A DNA stretch of 64,000 nucleotides from Candidatus Bacteroides merdavium (GCA_019116805.1 DXAV01000015.1:1-64000); one strand, 5' to 3'. Counted from the stretch's first letter, positions 1 through 8,928 are shown. Notes: generated from the sequence alone by a model not told the origin. Program-made: numbers and translations.

Positions 1-89
1 TAACATTCCGATTTTCTTGAATTGTAACGAATTATAACCACGCAAAAGAGGTAGCGGGGAGTACAGGCCGGAAAGTCTTTTTAGAGGAA

Positions 90-177
90 AATGTTTCTAT
101 GTTTGAAACATAGGGGGCTTATGTTTGAAACATAGACCCCGAATGTTTGAAACATAAGCCCCTTGGGATTGAAACCC
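90..177. repeat. 22-bp-period palindromic array 1
   Basis: The palindromic word ATGTTTGAAACAT occurs at 99, 121 and 143, and a variant with the same TTGAAAC core sits at 169. The core is therefore spaced exactly 22 bp four times. A half word lies at 91. The spacers GGGGGCTT, GACCCCGA and AGCCCC also pair, so the whole block can fold into larger hairpins. It lies in the non-coding stretch 1-234 downstream of miaB; I see nothing else in that stretch. Confidence 0.85.
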
Positions 178-234
178 ATCTTTTCACGGCTTCGGGACCA
201 ACGGCCCGAGAAACCACTTATTTGTAAAATTTGT

Positions 235-1608
235 TCATCGATCAACTTCTTCGCCCAACAGCGTGGCCGAGCTGGAGCCGGTTATCCGAACCATTACCCG
301 GTCGCCCACGCGGTGCGTACCACGGTCGAACACCACCACGCGGTTCTGCTCCGTGCGGCCGAAAAGCTGGTCGCGGCTGCGCTTCGACACGCCCTCGACC
401 AGCACCTCATAAGTCTTGCCCACACAACGGGCGTTGGCTTCGGCCGAGAGGCGGTTCTGCAAGGCGATGATTTCGTTCAGACGACGGATTTTCACCTCTT
501 CGGGAATGTCGTCGGGCAGGTGCTTGGAGGCATAGGTACCGGGGCGCTCGCTGTACTTGAACATAAAGGCGGAATCGTAGGCACACTCCTCCATCAGCGA
601 AAGCGACATCTGATGGTCTTCCTCCGTCTCGCTATGAAAACCGCTGAAGATGTCGGTCGAAAGGCCGCAGTCGGGGATGATACGGCGGATGGCGGCCACA
701 CGCTCCAGGTACCACTCGCGGTCGTACTTGCGGTTCATCAGCTTCAGGATGCGGCTGCTGCCACTCTGCACGGGCAGGTGGATGTGGCGGCACACGTTGG
801 GCTCCTCGGCAATGACGTGCAGCGTCTCGTCGCTCATGTCTTTGGGATGCGAGGTGGTGAAGCGGATGCGCATCGAAGGAGCGGCCTGAGCCACCGTGCG
901 CAGCAATGTGGGGAAGGTGATGACTTCGCCGTCGGGCCGCTCGAAGCGGTAGGAGTTGACGTTCTGCCCCAGCAGGGTCACTTCCTTGTAGCCTTTCTGT
1001 TGCAGGTCGGCCACTTCGCGCAGGATGCTCTCCACGTCGCGGCTGCGTTCGCGTCCGCGGGTGTAGGGCACGATGCAGTAGGTGCAGAAGTTGTTGCACC
1101 CGCGCATGATGGACACGAAGCCCGAAATGTGGTTGCCGCAGATGCGCGAGGGGATGACGTCGCGATAGGTTTCCGTCGTCGAAAGCTCCACGTTGATGGC
1201 CTTCTCGCCCGCCTCGACGGAGGCAATCAGTTCGGGCAACGTCAGGTAGGCGTCGGGACCTACGACAAGGTCCACATGATGATGTTCGATGAGGTCGTCC
1301 TTCACACGCTCGGCCATACAGCCCAGGACACCCACAATGAGGTGCGGCCGTTTCTTCTTGAGCGAATGGAAGAACTCCAGCCGGTTCAATATCTTCTGCT
1401 CGGCGTTGTCGCGGATGGAGCAGGTGTTCATGAACACCGCGTCGGCATCGTCCAGCGTCTCGGCCATGCTATACCCTGCCATCTGCATCACAGAGGCAAT
1501 CACTTCACTGTCGGCCACGTTCATCTGGCAGCCGTACGTCTCAATAAACAGTTTCTTTTCACTGTCGGCAGTCGCAGATTTAAAGTCTGCTCCCATCTTT
1601 TTTTCCAT
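235..1608 (-). CDS. miaB: tRNA-2-methylthio-N6-dimethylallyladenosine synthase MiaB
   Basis: Radical SAM methylthiotransferase that adds a methylthio group to N6-isopentenyl-adenosine 37 of tRNAs reading UNN codons; cytoplasmic. At 457 residues it has the usual length. The N-terminal UPF0004 domain carries the three auxiliary-cluster cysteines (Cys27, Cys63, Cys97). The radical SAM motif CNNFCTYC gives Cys171, Cys175 and Cys178, followed by the family signature PYTRGRERSR. A TRAM-like domain occupies roughly the last 70 residues. The start at 1608 gives MEKKMGADFK; a start at Met5 is possible. It is monocistronic on the minus strand, with a periodic repeat array on each side. The identification is firm. 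Confidence 0.97.
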   Translation of the reverse strand: MEKKMGADFKSATADSEKKLFIETYGCQMNVADSEVIASVMQMAGYSMAETLDDADAVFMNTCSIRDNAEQKILNRLEFFHSLKKKRPHLIVGVLGCMAERVKDDLIEHHHVDLVVGPDAYLTLPELIASVEAGEKAINVELSTTETYRDVIPSRICGNHISGFVSIMRGCNNFCTYCIVPYTRGRERSRDVESILREVADLQQKGYKEVTLLGQNVNSYRFERPDGEVITFPTLLRTVAQAAPSMRIRFTTSHPKDMSDETLHVIAEEPNVCRHIHLPVQSGSSRILKLMNRKYDREWYLERVAAIRRIIPDCGLSTDIFSGFHSETEEDHQMSLSLMEECAYDSAFMFKYSERPGTYASKHLPDDIPEEVKIRRLNEIIALQNRLSAEANARCVGKTYEVLVEGVSKRSRDQLFGRTEQNRVVVFDRGTHRVGDRVMVRITGSSSATLLGEEVDR

Positions 1609-1693
1609 ATAAATAAATGTATATTAGTTTATTCGGCTGCAAAGATACGAAAATAGTCGGCATTTCCATTCCTAACTCTCCATCTTACATCTC

Positions 1694-1760
1694 TATGCTT
1701 TACACCCAAGAAAGCATTGGGATCGCAGGAAGAAAACAATGCTTTCATCGCAACATCCGA
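1694..1760. repeat. 22-bp-period palindromic array 7 (short)
   Basis: ATGCTTT occurs at 1695 and 1739, 44 bp (two 22-bp steps) apart. Between them lies GAAAGCATTG at 1710-1719, which pairs perfectly with CAATGCTTTC at 1737-1746. The array spans the 3' end of the chloride-channel gene and the gap before miaB. The AAAGCATTG/CAATGCTTT word is shared with the arrays near 9.2, 28.1 and 41.8 kb. Confidence 0.6.
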
Positions 1761-3025
1761 CCCTTTTGTCTCCAATAGGCCAAATGTTTCGGACTGCCCA
1801 ACACCTGCGAGGTGTAGATGCCTGTATGACCTGAAAACAGATAGGCCGTGACGCAAGCCACACCCAAGTAGATGCCTGCCTCCGCTCCAAAGAGCTCGAT
1901 GCCCATCAACGTGCAGGCTATTGGGGTATTGGTAGCCCCTGCAAAAACGGCCACAAAGCCCAATCCCGCCAGGAAGGATACAGGTAGAGGCAACAGGGCG
2001 GAAAGCGCGCTGCCCAACGTAGCACCGACAAAGAAGAGCGGCGTCACCTCTCCCCCCTTGAAACCAAATCCGATGGTAAACGTCGTGAGCAACAATTTCA
2101 GCAGGAAATCATACCACATCTGTACCTCAGTGAAGGAAGCCACAATGGTAGGGACACCCAATCCGATGTACTTCGTGGTGCCCAGCATCCACACGCACAA
2201 CGCGATACAGACTCCTCCCAGCAGCGGGCGGAAAGGCGGATAGGCGACACAACGCTTGGCCAACTGCCCCCACAAAACGATGGAGCGGGAGAAAACCGAT
2301 GCCACCAACCCGAATACCAAGCTGGCCAATAAGACCCACAACAATACGACGATATCCAATCCCGGTACCTCCGACATGCAATAAGACGTGTGCGCTATCC
2401 CCCAGGCATGGCAGGCAAAGTGGGCGAAAAAGGCCGAAAGAAAGATGGGGAAGATAGCATCGTAGCGCATACGCCCCACCACAATCACTTCCAATCCGAA
2501 CACGGCACCCGCCAACGGCGTGCCGAAGATGGAGGCGAAGCCGGCACTGATGCCTATCTGCACCATGATTTTGCGGTCGTAAGGATGCATCCTGAACAGG
2601 CGCGACATCCAGTCGGCAATGGCTCCACCCATCTGTACGCCCGTCCCCTCGCGCCCCGCAGAGCCTCCGAACAGATGCGTCAGGACCGTACCCACATACA
2701 CCAGCGGCGCCATCTTGAAAGGGATGATGTTGCGCGAAGAGCGGATCTCCTCTATTAGAAAATTGTTTCCCTTTGCCGCCGTTCCTGCTCAATAATGGTA
2801 CATCAATCCGATGAGCAAGCCGCCCAAAGGCAGGCAGGCAATGATCCACAGATGACTTTCCCTGTAATCGGTCGCCCAATTGAGCGACGCCAACAACAAA
2901 GCAGAGGCAGAGCCTATCAACGCACCTGCCACGGCGGTGATGCAAATCCATTTCAGCAGATACTCCAAGATGGGAAACTGCTCGAAACGGGTCATCCAAA
3001 CATTTCTTCCAGACTTTTCTTTCAT
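1745..3025 (-). pseudogene. ClC-family chloride channel/transporter, interrupted by an in-frame TGA
   Basis: The reading frame is that of a ClC voltage-gated chloride channel or H+/Cl- exchanger, an inner-membrane protein with many helices. Translation from 3025 gives 78 residues (MKEKSGRNVWMT to GLMYHY) and stops at a TGA at 2789-2791. The same frame then continues without a shift through KGNNFLIEEI to the end at 1745, so about 426 codons, the normal family length, are present. The downstream part holds the selectivity motif GSAGREGT with the gating glutamate, and the later GGEVTPLFFVG segment. One substitution in the TGA would restore the gene. An internal start at 2713 would give only a truncated protein lacking the first helices. 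A sequencing error or a very recent inactivation is possible. Confidence 0.8.
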
Positions 3026-3383
3026 ATCCGACCCAATATTACCAAATTTTACAAACAGGAAAGGCTACCAAAAGAATACCTAAGAACAGAGTGTCCGCAA
3101 CAACCGTAGCCATACACTCCTTCTACAGACAACTCGTCAAGGAGGCCCGTCCACAAACAGGAACTATCAGCTACTCAATTAGCGGTTTATAACAGGGAAG
3201 TCCCATTCCCTCCGATTAAATCGGCCGCAAAAATACACGTTTTCCCCGACACGTGCAACAAAAGAAATTCCTGAGTAAAGAAAATGTATTCCATCCTGCT
3301 TCCCTCTAAAAGCCTGACGAATTATTAATAAAACCATAAACCCGCTAATACATGTTATAAAACATAAGATTTCCGCCCGATTA

Positions 3384-3414
3384 TTTGCAGATTTCCCAGA
3401 AGTCCGTACCTTTG
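3384..3414 (+). promoter_or_regulatory. Bacteroides-type promoter of small-RNA copy A
   Basis: TTTG at 3384-3387 and TACCTTTG at 3407-3414 are separated by 19 bp, the canonical -33/-7 spacing of the Bacteroides primary sigma factor. The whole stretch is nearly identical in copies B, C and D. The stretch 3026-3515 holds this cassette, the upstream region of the ClC gene and nothing else I can name. Confidence 0.75.
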
Positions 3415-3418
3415 CATC

Positions 3419-3483
3419 GTGTTTTTCATAGTATTAGATTTTAAGGTTAACAAAGGTTGGAGTACAGCGGTACTCCTTTTTTT
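3419..3483 (+). ncRNA. Candidate small RNA, repeat family copy A
   Basis: Predicted transcript of about 65 nt from just after the -7 element to a T7 run. It contains TTTTTCATAGTATTAGATT, then AAGGTTAACAAAGGTT, then the hairpin GGAGTAC-AGCG-GTACTCC (3459-3476) followed by seven T. The same cassette recurs at 5353-5452, 8381-8478 and, on the minus strand, 63360-63459. Copy A has no plus-strand gene behind it: the next feature is the tail of the oppositely oriented araC-type gene. It therefore cannot be only a leader, which supports an independent RNA. The upstream CATGTTATAAAAC (3351-3363) and downstream ATGCCCATACGT are also shared with some copies. Confidence 0.6.
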
Positions 3484-3515
3484 ATGCCCATACGTCAACA
3501 AGTCTTCCCGCCGGC

Positions 3516-4445
3516 TCATTCTTCTTTCCTGTCCATAACCATCGGCACAGCCGCCTCGCGCCACAACCTTTTCCTGAATCCCAACGGCGTTTCGCCCGCA
3601 TTCCGTCGGAAAAACTTGCAGAAAGCAGATGTGTCGCTGAAATTGAGCCTGACCGCTACATCGCTCACCGCCAGACTGCGGTTGCCCAGCAAAGTACGAG
3701 CCTCCATCAGCAGCAGCTCGCTGATGATGCCGTTCACCGTCTTGCCCGTCCCCGTCCGTACGATGCGCGACAGGTATTGTTCGCTGATAGCCAGCTCGCG
3801 AGCATAGAAAGCCACAAAATGCTCTTCGCGGAAATGGCGGGTGACGAGGGCATAGAATTCCTGCAACACATGCTCCTTGGGACTCAGATGCCGGCGGATG
3901 GGTGTTTTGCGCGAAAGAAAATCTGCCACATCAAGCAAAAGTGCGTTGCAGGCCGCCTGCAGACGTCGAAAAAGGAAATGATGGTCAGAGGTAAGCAAAC
4001 CCATCAACACATCAAGCTGGGCATGCAATACCTCCACCTCACCTGCAGTGAGAGTCAGTGTATATTGCCTGTTCTGTCGCAAAGTAGCCAATAAGAGAGC
4101 AGCCGTCTGTGTCAGATAAGAATCTTTGGTCAGCATTCCTTCCGAAATGGAAAGAGTAATGAAACGGATATCTTTGGAAGAAAACAGATGTTCGGTCAGG
4201 AAGTCCGCACCATGTACCAGCAATGTACCTGCCTCCATCGCCATATATTCCCCGTTGAGCAATATTTCCGAACGTCCTTCCAAAAACAGGATAAGATAAA
4301 GTTCACGGTTGAGATAAGCCTCACCAGAAGGATAATTGCGGTCGTTATATCTGCTTTCGAAACAGACCACGTCTTCCTTGTAATGAGGAATATCAGGACG
4401 TTCTCTCAACATCCCTGCATTGTCGAATATACATGATTTTACCAT
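3516..4445 (-). CDS. AraC-family transcriptional regulator
   Basis: A 309-residue cytoplasmic DNA-binding regulator. The first ~150 residues look like a cupin-type sensing domain (LILFLEGRSEILLNGEYMAM, then GTLLVHGADFLT). The last ~100 carry the paired helix-turn-helix of the AraC/XylS family (ELAISEQYLSRIVRTGTGKT, then VAVRLNFSDTSAFCKFFRRN with TPLGFRKRLW). It is divergent from the membrane protein at 4576, with 130 bp between the starts, so that gene is the likely target. The signal it senses cannot be read from the sequence. Small-RNA copy A is transcribed towards its 3' end. Confidence 0.92.
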   Translation of the reverse strand: MVKSCIFDNAGMLRERPDIPHYKEDVVCFESRYNDRNYPSGEAYLNRELYLILFLEGRSEILLNGEYMAMEAGTLLVHGADFLTEHLFSSKDIRFITLSISEGMLTKDSYLTQTAALLLATLRQNRQYTLTLTAGEVEVLHAQLDVLMGLLTSDHHFLFRRLQAACNALLLDVADFLSRKTPIRRHLSPKEHVLQEFYALVTRHFREEHFVAFYARELAISEQYLSRIVRTGTGKTVNGIISELLLMEARTLLGNRSLAVSDVAVRLNFSDTSAFCKFFRRNAGETPLGFRKRLWREAAVPMVMDRKEE

Positions 4446-4575
4446 TTCAATCCCCTAATATACCCACAAAAATAATATTTGTTTCGTAATATACAAAAAA
4501 TGAATTGAATTGGATAATCCAATGCAAATAAAAAAGAAGAACTTTGCACCCTGAAAAAGGTAGAAAGATTCGGAT

Positions 4576-5280
4576 ATGAAAAGTTTGTTCAAAAGATATC
4601 TGGTGTTTGTGGCCGGATTGTATTTCCTGGCCGCTGGTGTAGTACTTATCGTACGTTCGGCTTTGGGTACAACACCCATCTCAAGCGTCAACTATGTCAT
4701 GAGTTTGCATACACCGCTTACATTAGGCACTTGCACGTTCCTCATCAACCTGATTCTCATTGCAGGACAATTCTGGTTGGTACGTGGAAACGGACATCGA
4801 CAGGACATTGTCGAAATTCTGCTCCAAATACCCTTTTCATTTGTATTTTCAGCCTTTATCGACTTGAATATGCTCCTTGCTACAGACATACGTCCGGCCA
4901 ACTATACAATGTCTATCGCTCTGTTATTGCTGGGATGCATCATACAATCTGTAGGAGTAGTACTCGAGCTGAAGCCCCGTGTAGCCATGATGAGTGCCGA
5001 AGGATTCGTCAAATATGCTTCCAGCCGCTTTCATCAAGATTTTGGACGTACCAAAGTATGTTTCGACGTTTCACTGGTCATACTGGCTGTATTGCTTTCC
5101 TTATTCTGTGCACAGACCATCGAAGGGGTACGTGAGGGAACTTTGATTGCAGCTGCCATAACGGGATATATCGTCAATTTCCTCAACCATAAAATCATGA
5201 CACGCCATAATCTTTATCGCCTGGTACCCGTGCTAAGACCTGCTACCAACAAGAAACGAGAAACTCTAGAGGCCTGCTAA
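4576..5280 (+). CDS. YczE/YitT-like integral membrane protein
   Basis: A 234-residue inner-membrane protein of about five to six hydrophobic segments, beginning MKSLFKRYLVFVAGLYFLAA. The early GTTPISSVNYVMS segment is typical of the YczE/YyaS/YitT group of permease-like proteins. Their substrate is not established. No soluble domain follows, unlike the YitT protein at 14280. It is monocistronic and divergent from the AraC regulator, whose autoregulated target it may be. The family assignment is by overall pattern and the function is unknown. Confidence 0.75.
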   Translation: MKSLFKRYLVFVAGLYFLAAGVVLIVRSALGTTPISSVNYVMSLHTPLTLGTCTFLINLILIAGQFWLVRGNGHRQDIVEILLQIPFSFVFSAFIDLNMLLATDIRPANYTMSIALLLLGCIIQSVGVVLELKPRVAMMSAEGFVKYASSRFHQDFGRTKVCFDVSLVILAVLLSLFCAQTIEGVREGTLIAAAITGYIVNFLNHKIMTRHNLYRLVPVLRPATNKKRETLEAC

Positions 5281-5352
5281 AGACTTTTTTTACTTAACAA
5301 CCGTATGCAAGGCCTAAAATATATTATAAAACAGGCTTTTTTATTTGCATTA

Positions 5353-5383
5353 TTTGCAGATTTCCCTAAAGTTCGTACCTTTG
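5353..5383 (+). promoter_or_regulatory. Bacteroides-type promoter of small-RNA copy B
   Basis: TTTG at 5353-5356, a 19-bp spacer and TACCTTTG at 5376-5383. It differs from copy A by only a few spacer bases. Confidence 0.75.
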
Positions 5384-5387
5384 CATT

Positions 5388-5452
5388 GTGTTTTTCATAG
5401 TATTAGATTTTAAGGTTAACAAAGGTTGGAGTACAGCGGTACTCCTTTTTTT
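5388..5452 (+). ncRNA. Candidate small RNA, repeat family copy B
   Basis: Identical to copy A over almost all of the transcribed part, including the hairpin GGAGTAC-AGCG-GTACTCC at 5428-5445 and the T7 run. The match to copy A continues past the T run through ATGCCCATACGT. The ECF sigma gene begins 128 nt downstream. The cassette could act here as a terminated leader of that gene, or as a free small RNA with some read-through. Confidence 0.6.
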
Positions 5453-5580
5453 ATGCCCATACGTTTCCTCTCCATTCTTCCCCTGTCAACAAAATAATTT
5501 TTCCCGGTCAGAAAAAAATCGAAGTCAGCCTGTAACTAATCGGAAACCTCGGACGACCAACTGAACAAAAAGCCGGAAAA

Positions 5581-6066
5581 ATGACAGACAAAAGCAAGGA
5601 AAAAGAATTCACCGACCTGCTGCTGCAACACCAAGCCATTGTTTACAAAGTGTGCCTGCTGTATGCGCAAGACAAGGAAGACCTCGCCGACCTCTACCAG
5701 GAGACGGTGTACAACCTGTGGAAAAGCTACGGGACATTTGAAAACAGAAGCAGTTTCGGCACCTGGGTCTATCGCATCGCGCTGAACACCTGCATCACCG
5801 ACTTGCGCCGCAGAAAACGCCATGAGTACGTACCCCTGAGCCTGACGGATACTGACTTGACGAACGACGACCCGCAGGACGAGATGCTGAACGACCTCTA
5901 CAGCCTCATCCGCCGTCTGAATAAGCTGGACCGCATGTACATCGTCCTCTGGCTGGACGGAAAGACCTACGAAGAGATAGCCGAAATCATCGGTACCAAC
6001 CGCAACCAAGTGGCCGTCAGGCTACACCGCATTAAAGAGAAACTGAAAACCATGTCCAACCTTTAA
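5581..6066 (+). CDS. ECF RNA polymerase sigma factor
   Basis: A 161-residue sigma-70 family factor of the extracytoplasmic-function group. Region 2 is recognised by DLYQETVYNLWKSYGTF followed by SFGTWVYRIALNT and a basic patch RRRKR. Region 4 by LNKLDRMYIVLWLDGKTYEEIAEIIG and NQVAVRLHRIKEKL. It is followed after 12 bp by a four-helix membrane protein, and the arrangement recurs with paralogues at 28232-29306. By analogy with other ECF systems the neighbour may hold the sigma factor at the membrane, but it has no recognised anti-sigma domain. Small-RNA copy B lies in its upstream region. Confidence 0.93.
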   Translation: MTDKSKEKEFTDLLLQHQAIVYKVCLLYAQDKEDLADLYQETVYNLWKSYGTFENRSSFGTWVYRIALNTCITDLRRRKRHEYVPLSLTDTDLTNDDPQDEMLNDLYSLIRRLNKLDRMYIVLWLDGKTYEEIAEIIGTNRNQVAVRLHRIKEKLKTMSNL

Positions 6067-6078
6067 CTTTACATTATC

Positions 6079-6654
6079 ATGAATCTGGAAGAAATGCAAC
6101 AAGCGTGGAAAGAACTCAACGAACGGGTCGCACGCAACGAAATCCTGCATCGGGAAGAAGTAAAGAGAATCCTGAACACACGCAAGGAGAGCCAATTGGA
6201 GAAACTGATGAGACTGGAGAAAACAGGACTGCTGACCATCGTAGCCTTGTGTCTGTTCTGTATCTATGCCTGGACAACGTTCCCCGGCTACCACCTGCCT
6301 ATCAACATCACAGCAGCCATTCTGCTCGTCGGCAGCCTCGTCTTACAGGCAGGCCGACTACGCCAGCTGACCAGCATGAAGCGGGCAGAAAACCTGGAAA
6401 TGCAAATCCGATACGCTCTGCGCTACAAAGCCGCCTACAACCGCACCTATCTGATTCTCTATCCAATTATCATTCTTTTTGCCATTATGCTCGTCGTCAA
6501 CTTCCACACGCTGTTCAACCGCACCCTCATCCTATTGCTACTGGCCGTCTGCCTCATAGCCGACTATTTCATATTCCACTACACGCACGGCCGGGTGAAG
6601 CAAATGATTGAGGCCAATCGCGAGCTCAAGCAGATAGAAGAGGAAAAGAACTGA
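6079..6654 (+). CDS. Four-helix membrane protein paired with ECF sigma factor
   Basis: A 191-residue protein of no family I can name with certainty. Residues 1-45 are charged and helical (MNLEEMQQAWKELNERVARN, then a KEN/RKES-rich stretch) and probably cytoplasmic. Four hydrophobic segments follow at about 50-66, 73-92, 120-144 and 148-168. A charged C-terminal helix ends ELKQIEEEKN. It starts 12 bp after the sigma gene and is surely cotranscribed. The equivalent gene at 28719 has the same layout beside another ECF sigma factor. A role as a membrane regulator of the sigma factor is inference. There is no zinc-binding HxxxCxxC motif and no FecR-like domain. Confidence 0.8.
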   Translation: MNLEEMQQAWKELNERVARNEILHREEVKRILNTRKESQLEKLMRLEKTGLLTIVALCLFCIYAWTTFPGYHLPINITAAILLVGSLVLQAGRLRQLTSMKRAENLEMQIRYALRYKAAYNRTYLILYPIIILFAIMLVVNFHTLFNRTLILLLLAVCLIADYFIFHYTHGRVKQMIEANRELKQIEEEKN

Positions 6655-6734
6655 AACAGGAGGAAAGAGCATAGGCAGCGCAGGAGTACTCCTTTTTAGC
6701 CTGTACGAGAACACCCTCCACGTCACACAATTTT

Positions 6735-8204
6735 TCATTCAGCCTTCAGCCGGTCTATCTGGACAGCTGTCTGTGGCCAACTGGGGCGGATGGCCGAACC
6801 GTAGTTCACAATTACCCCCTCCTTATTCACCAACAGGAAGAAAGGTATGCTATCTTGCCCCAGATGCTTGGACATTTTCTGCAAGACATCACGCCCGGCA
6901 AAGTCTTCCCAGTGCAAGCACTCCAACGCCGTTTCCTTGAGTGAAAAACGTTGCAATATCCGTTCGTAATCGGTGCGTTTCCCGCTGACGCAGAGGCTGA
7001 CCATCGCCACGTCGTTCGTACTGTATCGGGCACGCAGCTTCTTCAACGGTTCCATCTCGGCCAGGCAGGGAGGGCAGAATACACCCCAAAAGTCAATGTA
7101 GAGCACCTTGCCCCGATACTTGTCTATCAGCGAACGCAAGGGCGCCATATACTGTTCCGCCTCGGGAGTATCAACATCGCCATGCAACAGGTAACGGGAA
7201 AAGACTTCGGGACGACGCAAATAATCGGCCGTCCGCCGATAAAGCAGGTTCAAAGAGTGGCGGAGTACAGGTACCTGCACCAGCCCATCATATTCCCGAC
7301 GGGCAGAATCCCAAGCCACCGTATCGTTGACTGCCAGTGAGGTACCCAGCAAGTCGGCCAGCAGGAACTGGGCCACCCTTTTTCCCTTCTGTTCATCAAC
7401 CAAATCCTTGCCGGTGAAATCAAGGTCGCCCGCCGCAGCACGCCTATATCTCAAATAAAAAGTCAAATCACGAACCAGGCGGAAATGAGCGGACGTAATA
7501 ATTTTGTCGCCCAGCAACGCGTCCACCTCGGGCATCAACGCCTCGCAGGCAGCCGTTTCCTTCTGCCAGTCCACCTGCTTTTGGTCATAAAGCCTCCTGA
7601 TGCGTTGCTGCGTATAACGGAAACGCTCGGCGTAATAGTCGGCCAGCAACAGACGCTCCGTCAGTTCAGCCACATCACTGATGGGACGGTAACGCTCCAG
7701 AAACTCCTCCCGCTTCTGCTTCCGAAGCGCATATTCCTTCTGCACGGCCTTTTCAAACACCTCTACCGATGAGTTTACATCGTCCATATAAACATAATCC
7801 GGCTGATAGAAACCTCCTTCCGTAAAAGCCAGCATCCCCTGGTTCAAGGCAGCCGAAGTCCCCTCCACTACCGGATGAAGCAAGTCATTAAAATCAATCT
7901 GCAAATAGAGGCTATCGCCCGGCGCCAGATACAGACGGGGCGCATAATTCCGAAGAGAAAACTCGCACACCGCCTCGCAGAGCGGCACGCTAAACGAGAA
8001 GGTGTCGTCCTCCCTGATAGAAGCCTTATACACCGTTTCCTGTTTGGCGTTAAAAGAAACCAGTACCAGCTCCAATTCCTTCTCATTGGGATAAACTCCT
8101 CTATTCAGAATACGGCCCTGCACTACAGCTGTTTCATGACCATCGGCCCAAAGACTGCCAAAGCTGCATAGAAACAGACAGATTACAAAAAACAGATGCT
8201 TCAT
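6735..8204 (-). CDS. TlpA-like thiol-disulfide oxidoreductase with DUF4369-like N-terminus
   Basis: A 489-residue exported protein. I chose the start at 8204 because MKHLFFVICLFLCSFGSLWA is a clean signal peptide, whereas the upstream frame is unconvincing. Residues ~25-110 resemble the beta-rich DUF4369 domain common in Bacteroidetes, a long helical region follows, and the last ~130 residues are a thioredoxin fold of the AhpC/TSA-TlpA type. The active site is CPPC (Cys377, Cys380) in FWGVFCPPCLAEM, with the cis-proline region near SIPFFLLVNKEG. It probably reduces or exchanges disulfides in periplasmic or envelope proteins. It is monocistronic and convergent with the sigma/membrane pair. Confidence 0.88.
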   Translation of the reverse strand: MKHLFFVICLFLCSFGSLWADGHETAVVQGRILNRGVYPNEKELELVLVSFNAKQETVYKASIREDDTFSFSVPLCEAVCEFSLRNYAPRLYLAPGDSLYLQIDFNDLLHPVVEGTSAALNQGMLAFTEGGFYQPDYVYMDDVNSSVEVFEKAVQKEYALRKQKREEFLERYRPISDVAELTERLLLADYYAERFRYTQQRIRRLYDQKQVDWQKETAACEALMPEVDALLGDKIITSAHFRLVRDLTFYLRYRRAAAGDLDFTGKDLVDEQKGKRVAQFLLADLLGTSLAVNDTVAWDSARREYDGLVQVPVLRHSLNLLYRRTADYLRRPEVFSRYLLHGDVDTPEAEQYMAPLRSLIDKYRGKVLYIDFWGVFCPPCLAEMEPLKKLRARYSTNDVAMVSLCVSGKRTDYERILQRFSLKETALECLHWEDFAGRDVLQKMSKHLGQDSIPFFLLVNKEGVIVNYGSAIRPSWPQTAVQIDRLKAE

Positions 8205-8380
8205 AGACAATTGCATAAATCGTTGGATATAATTATTCGCTGCCATAGCGAGATGCAGCAAATATAAGAAAAACGAATATTTCGGAGATGCAAACAGATG
8301 CTTAAAAGAGAAATTCTTATTCAAATAAATCTGTAAGGATTTTAATACATGTTATAAAATAGCCTGTTTCACCTCCAAAA

Positions 8381-8411
8381 TTTGCAGATTTCCCCAAAGT
8401 CCGTACCTTTG
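8381..8411 (+). promoter_or_regulatory. Bacteroides-type promoter of small-RNA copy C
   Basis: TTTG at 8381-8384, a 19-bp spacer and TACCTTTG at 8404-8411. The upstream motif CATGTTATAAAA (8348-8359) is also shared with copy A. Confidence 0.75.
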
Positions 8412-8415
8412 CAAT

Positions 8416-8478
8416 GTGTTTTTCATAGTATTAGATTTAAGGTTAACAAAAGGTTGGGCTCAGCGGAGCCCTTTTTTT
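8416..8478 (+). ncRNA. Candidate small RNA, repeat family copy C (compensated hairpin)
   Basis: Same body as copies A and B, but the terminator stem is GGGCTC-AGCG-GAGCCC (8456-8471) instead of GGAGTAC-AGCG-GTACTCC. The AGCG loop and the T7 run are unchanged. Both arms have changed together, which is covariation supporting a structured RNA end. The DUF6483-like gene begins 37 nt downstream, so any read-through would transcribe it. Confidence 0.62.
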
Positions 8479-8515
8479 ATGCTTTATTTCGAACAAATCC
8501 CTAAAACAAAGACCA

Positions 8516-8911
8516 ATGATCAAACAAGACTACCTGATACGCATGATACAGCAGATTGTCTCCATGATTGTGGAAGCCCTGCTGCACAAGAAGAAAATCC
8601 GCCAGAAGGAATGGGAAGACTACGACCACCTGACGCGGCAGATACTGGGGACAGACACCCGCGACCTGCTCAACACCAGTGCCGACGAGCTGACAGCCCG
8701 CTATGCCAGCACACCCGACGGCATGGAGAAGCTTGAGCTGGCCGCCGTCAACATGCTGAAGCTGGCCGAAGAAGTGGACGAGGACAATCCGCTGCTGAAG
8801 TCACGCCTCCGTCAGGAAGGTGTCCAAGTACTGAAATACATCCAGCAGCACAGCGGCAACTATTCGCTCCAGCGCGAATTCCTCATCGGCCTGTTGGAAA
8901 CAAACCATTGA
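8516..8911 (+). CDS. Small helical protein, DUF6483-like
   Basis: A 131-residue soluble, mostly helical protein (MIKQDYLIRMIQQIVSMIVE) with no signal peptide or obvious catalytic motif. The opening DYLIRMIQQ recalls the DUF6483 family, whose function is unknown; this is recognition from memory. The second half, with LAAVNMLKLAEEVDEDNPLL and VQVLKYIQQHSGNYS, looks like a TPR-type helical repeat. It sits immediately behind small-RNA copy C, the closest gene-to-cassette distance in the window, so transcription may depend on escape from that terminator. Confidence 0.75.
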   Translation: MIKQDYLIRMIQQIVSMIVEALLHKKKIRQKEWEDYDHLTRQILGTDTRDLLNTSADELTARYASTPDGMEKLELAAVNMLKLAEEVDEDNPLLKSRLRQEGVQVLKYIQQHSGNYSLQREFLIGLLETNH

Positions 8912-8928
8912 TTTAACCCTCTTACATT

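Noticed and set aside
90-177. CRISPR array
   Set aside because: Units are 22 bp without unique spacers of constant length, are palindromic themselves, and no cas genes are in the window.
163-1656. 497-residue plus-strand frame opposite miaB
   Set aside because: Mirror frame of a GC-rich real gene; its His/Val/Gly-rich sequence resembles no family and miaB motifs on the other strand are complete.
6680-6696. Terminator GGAGTACTCCTTTTT after the first sigma/membrane pair
   Set aside because: It resembles the small-RNA hairpin but lacks a loop, so a stable stem is not possible as written. At most it is a remnant of the cassette.
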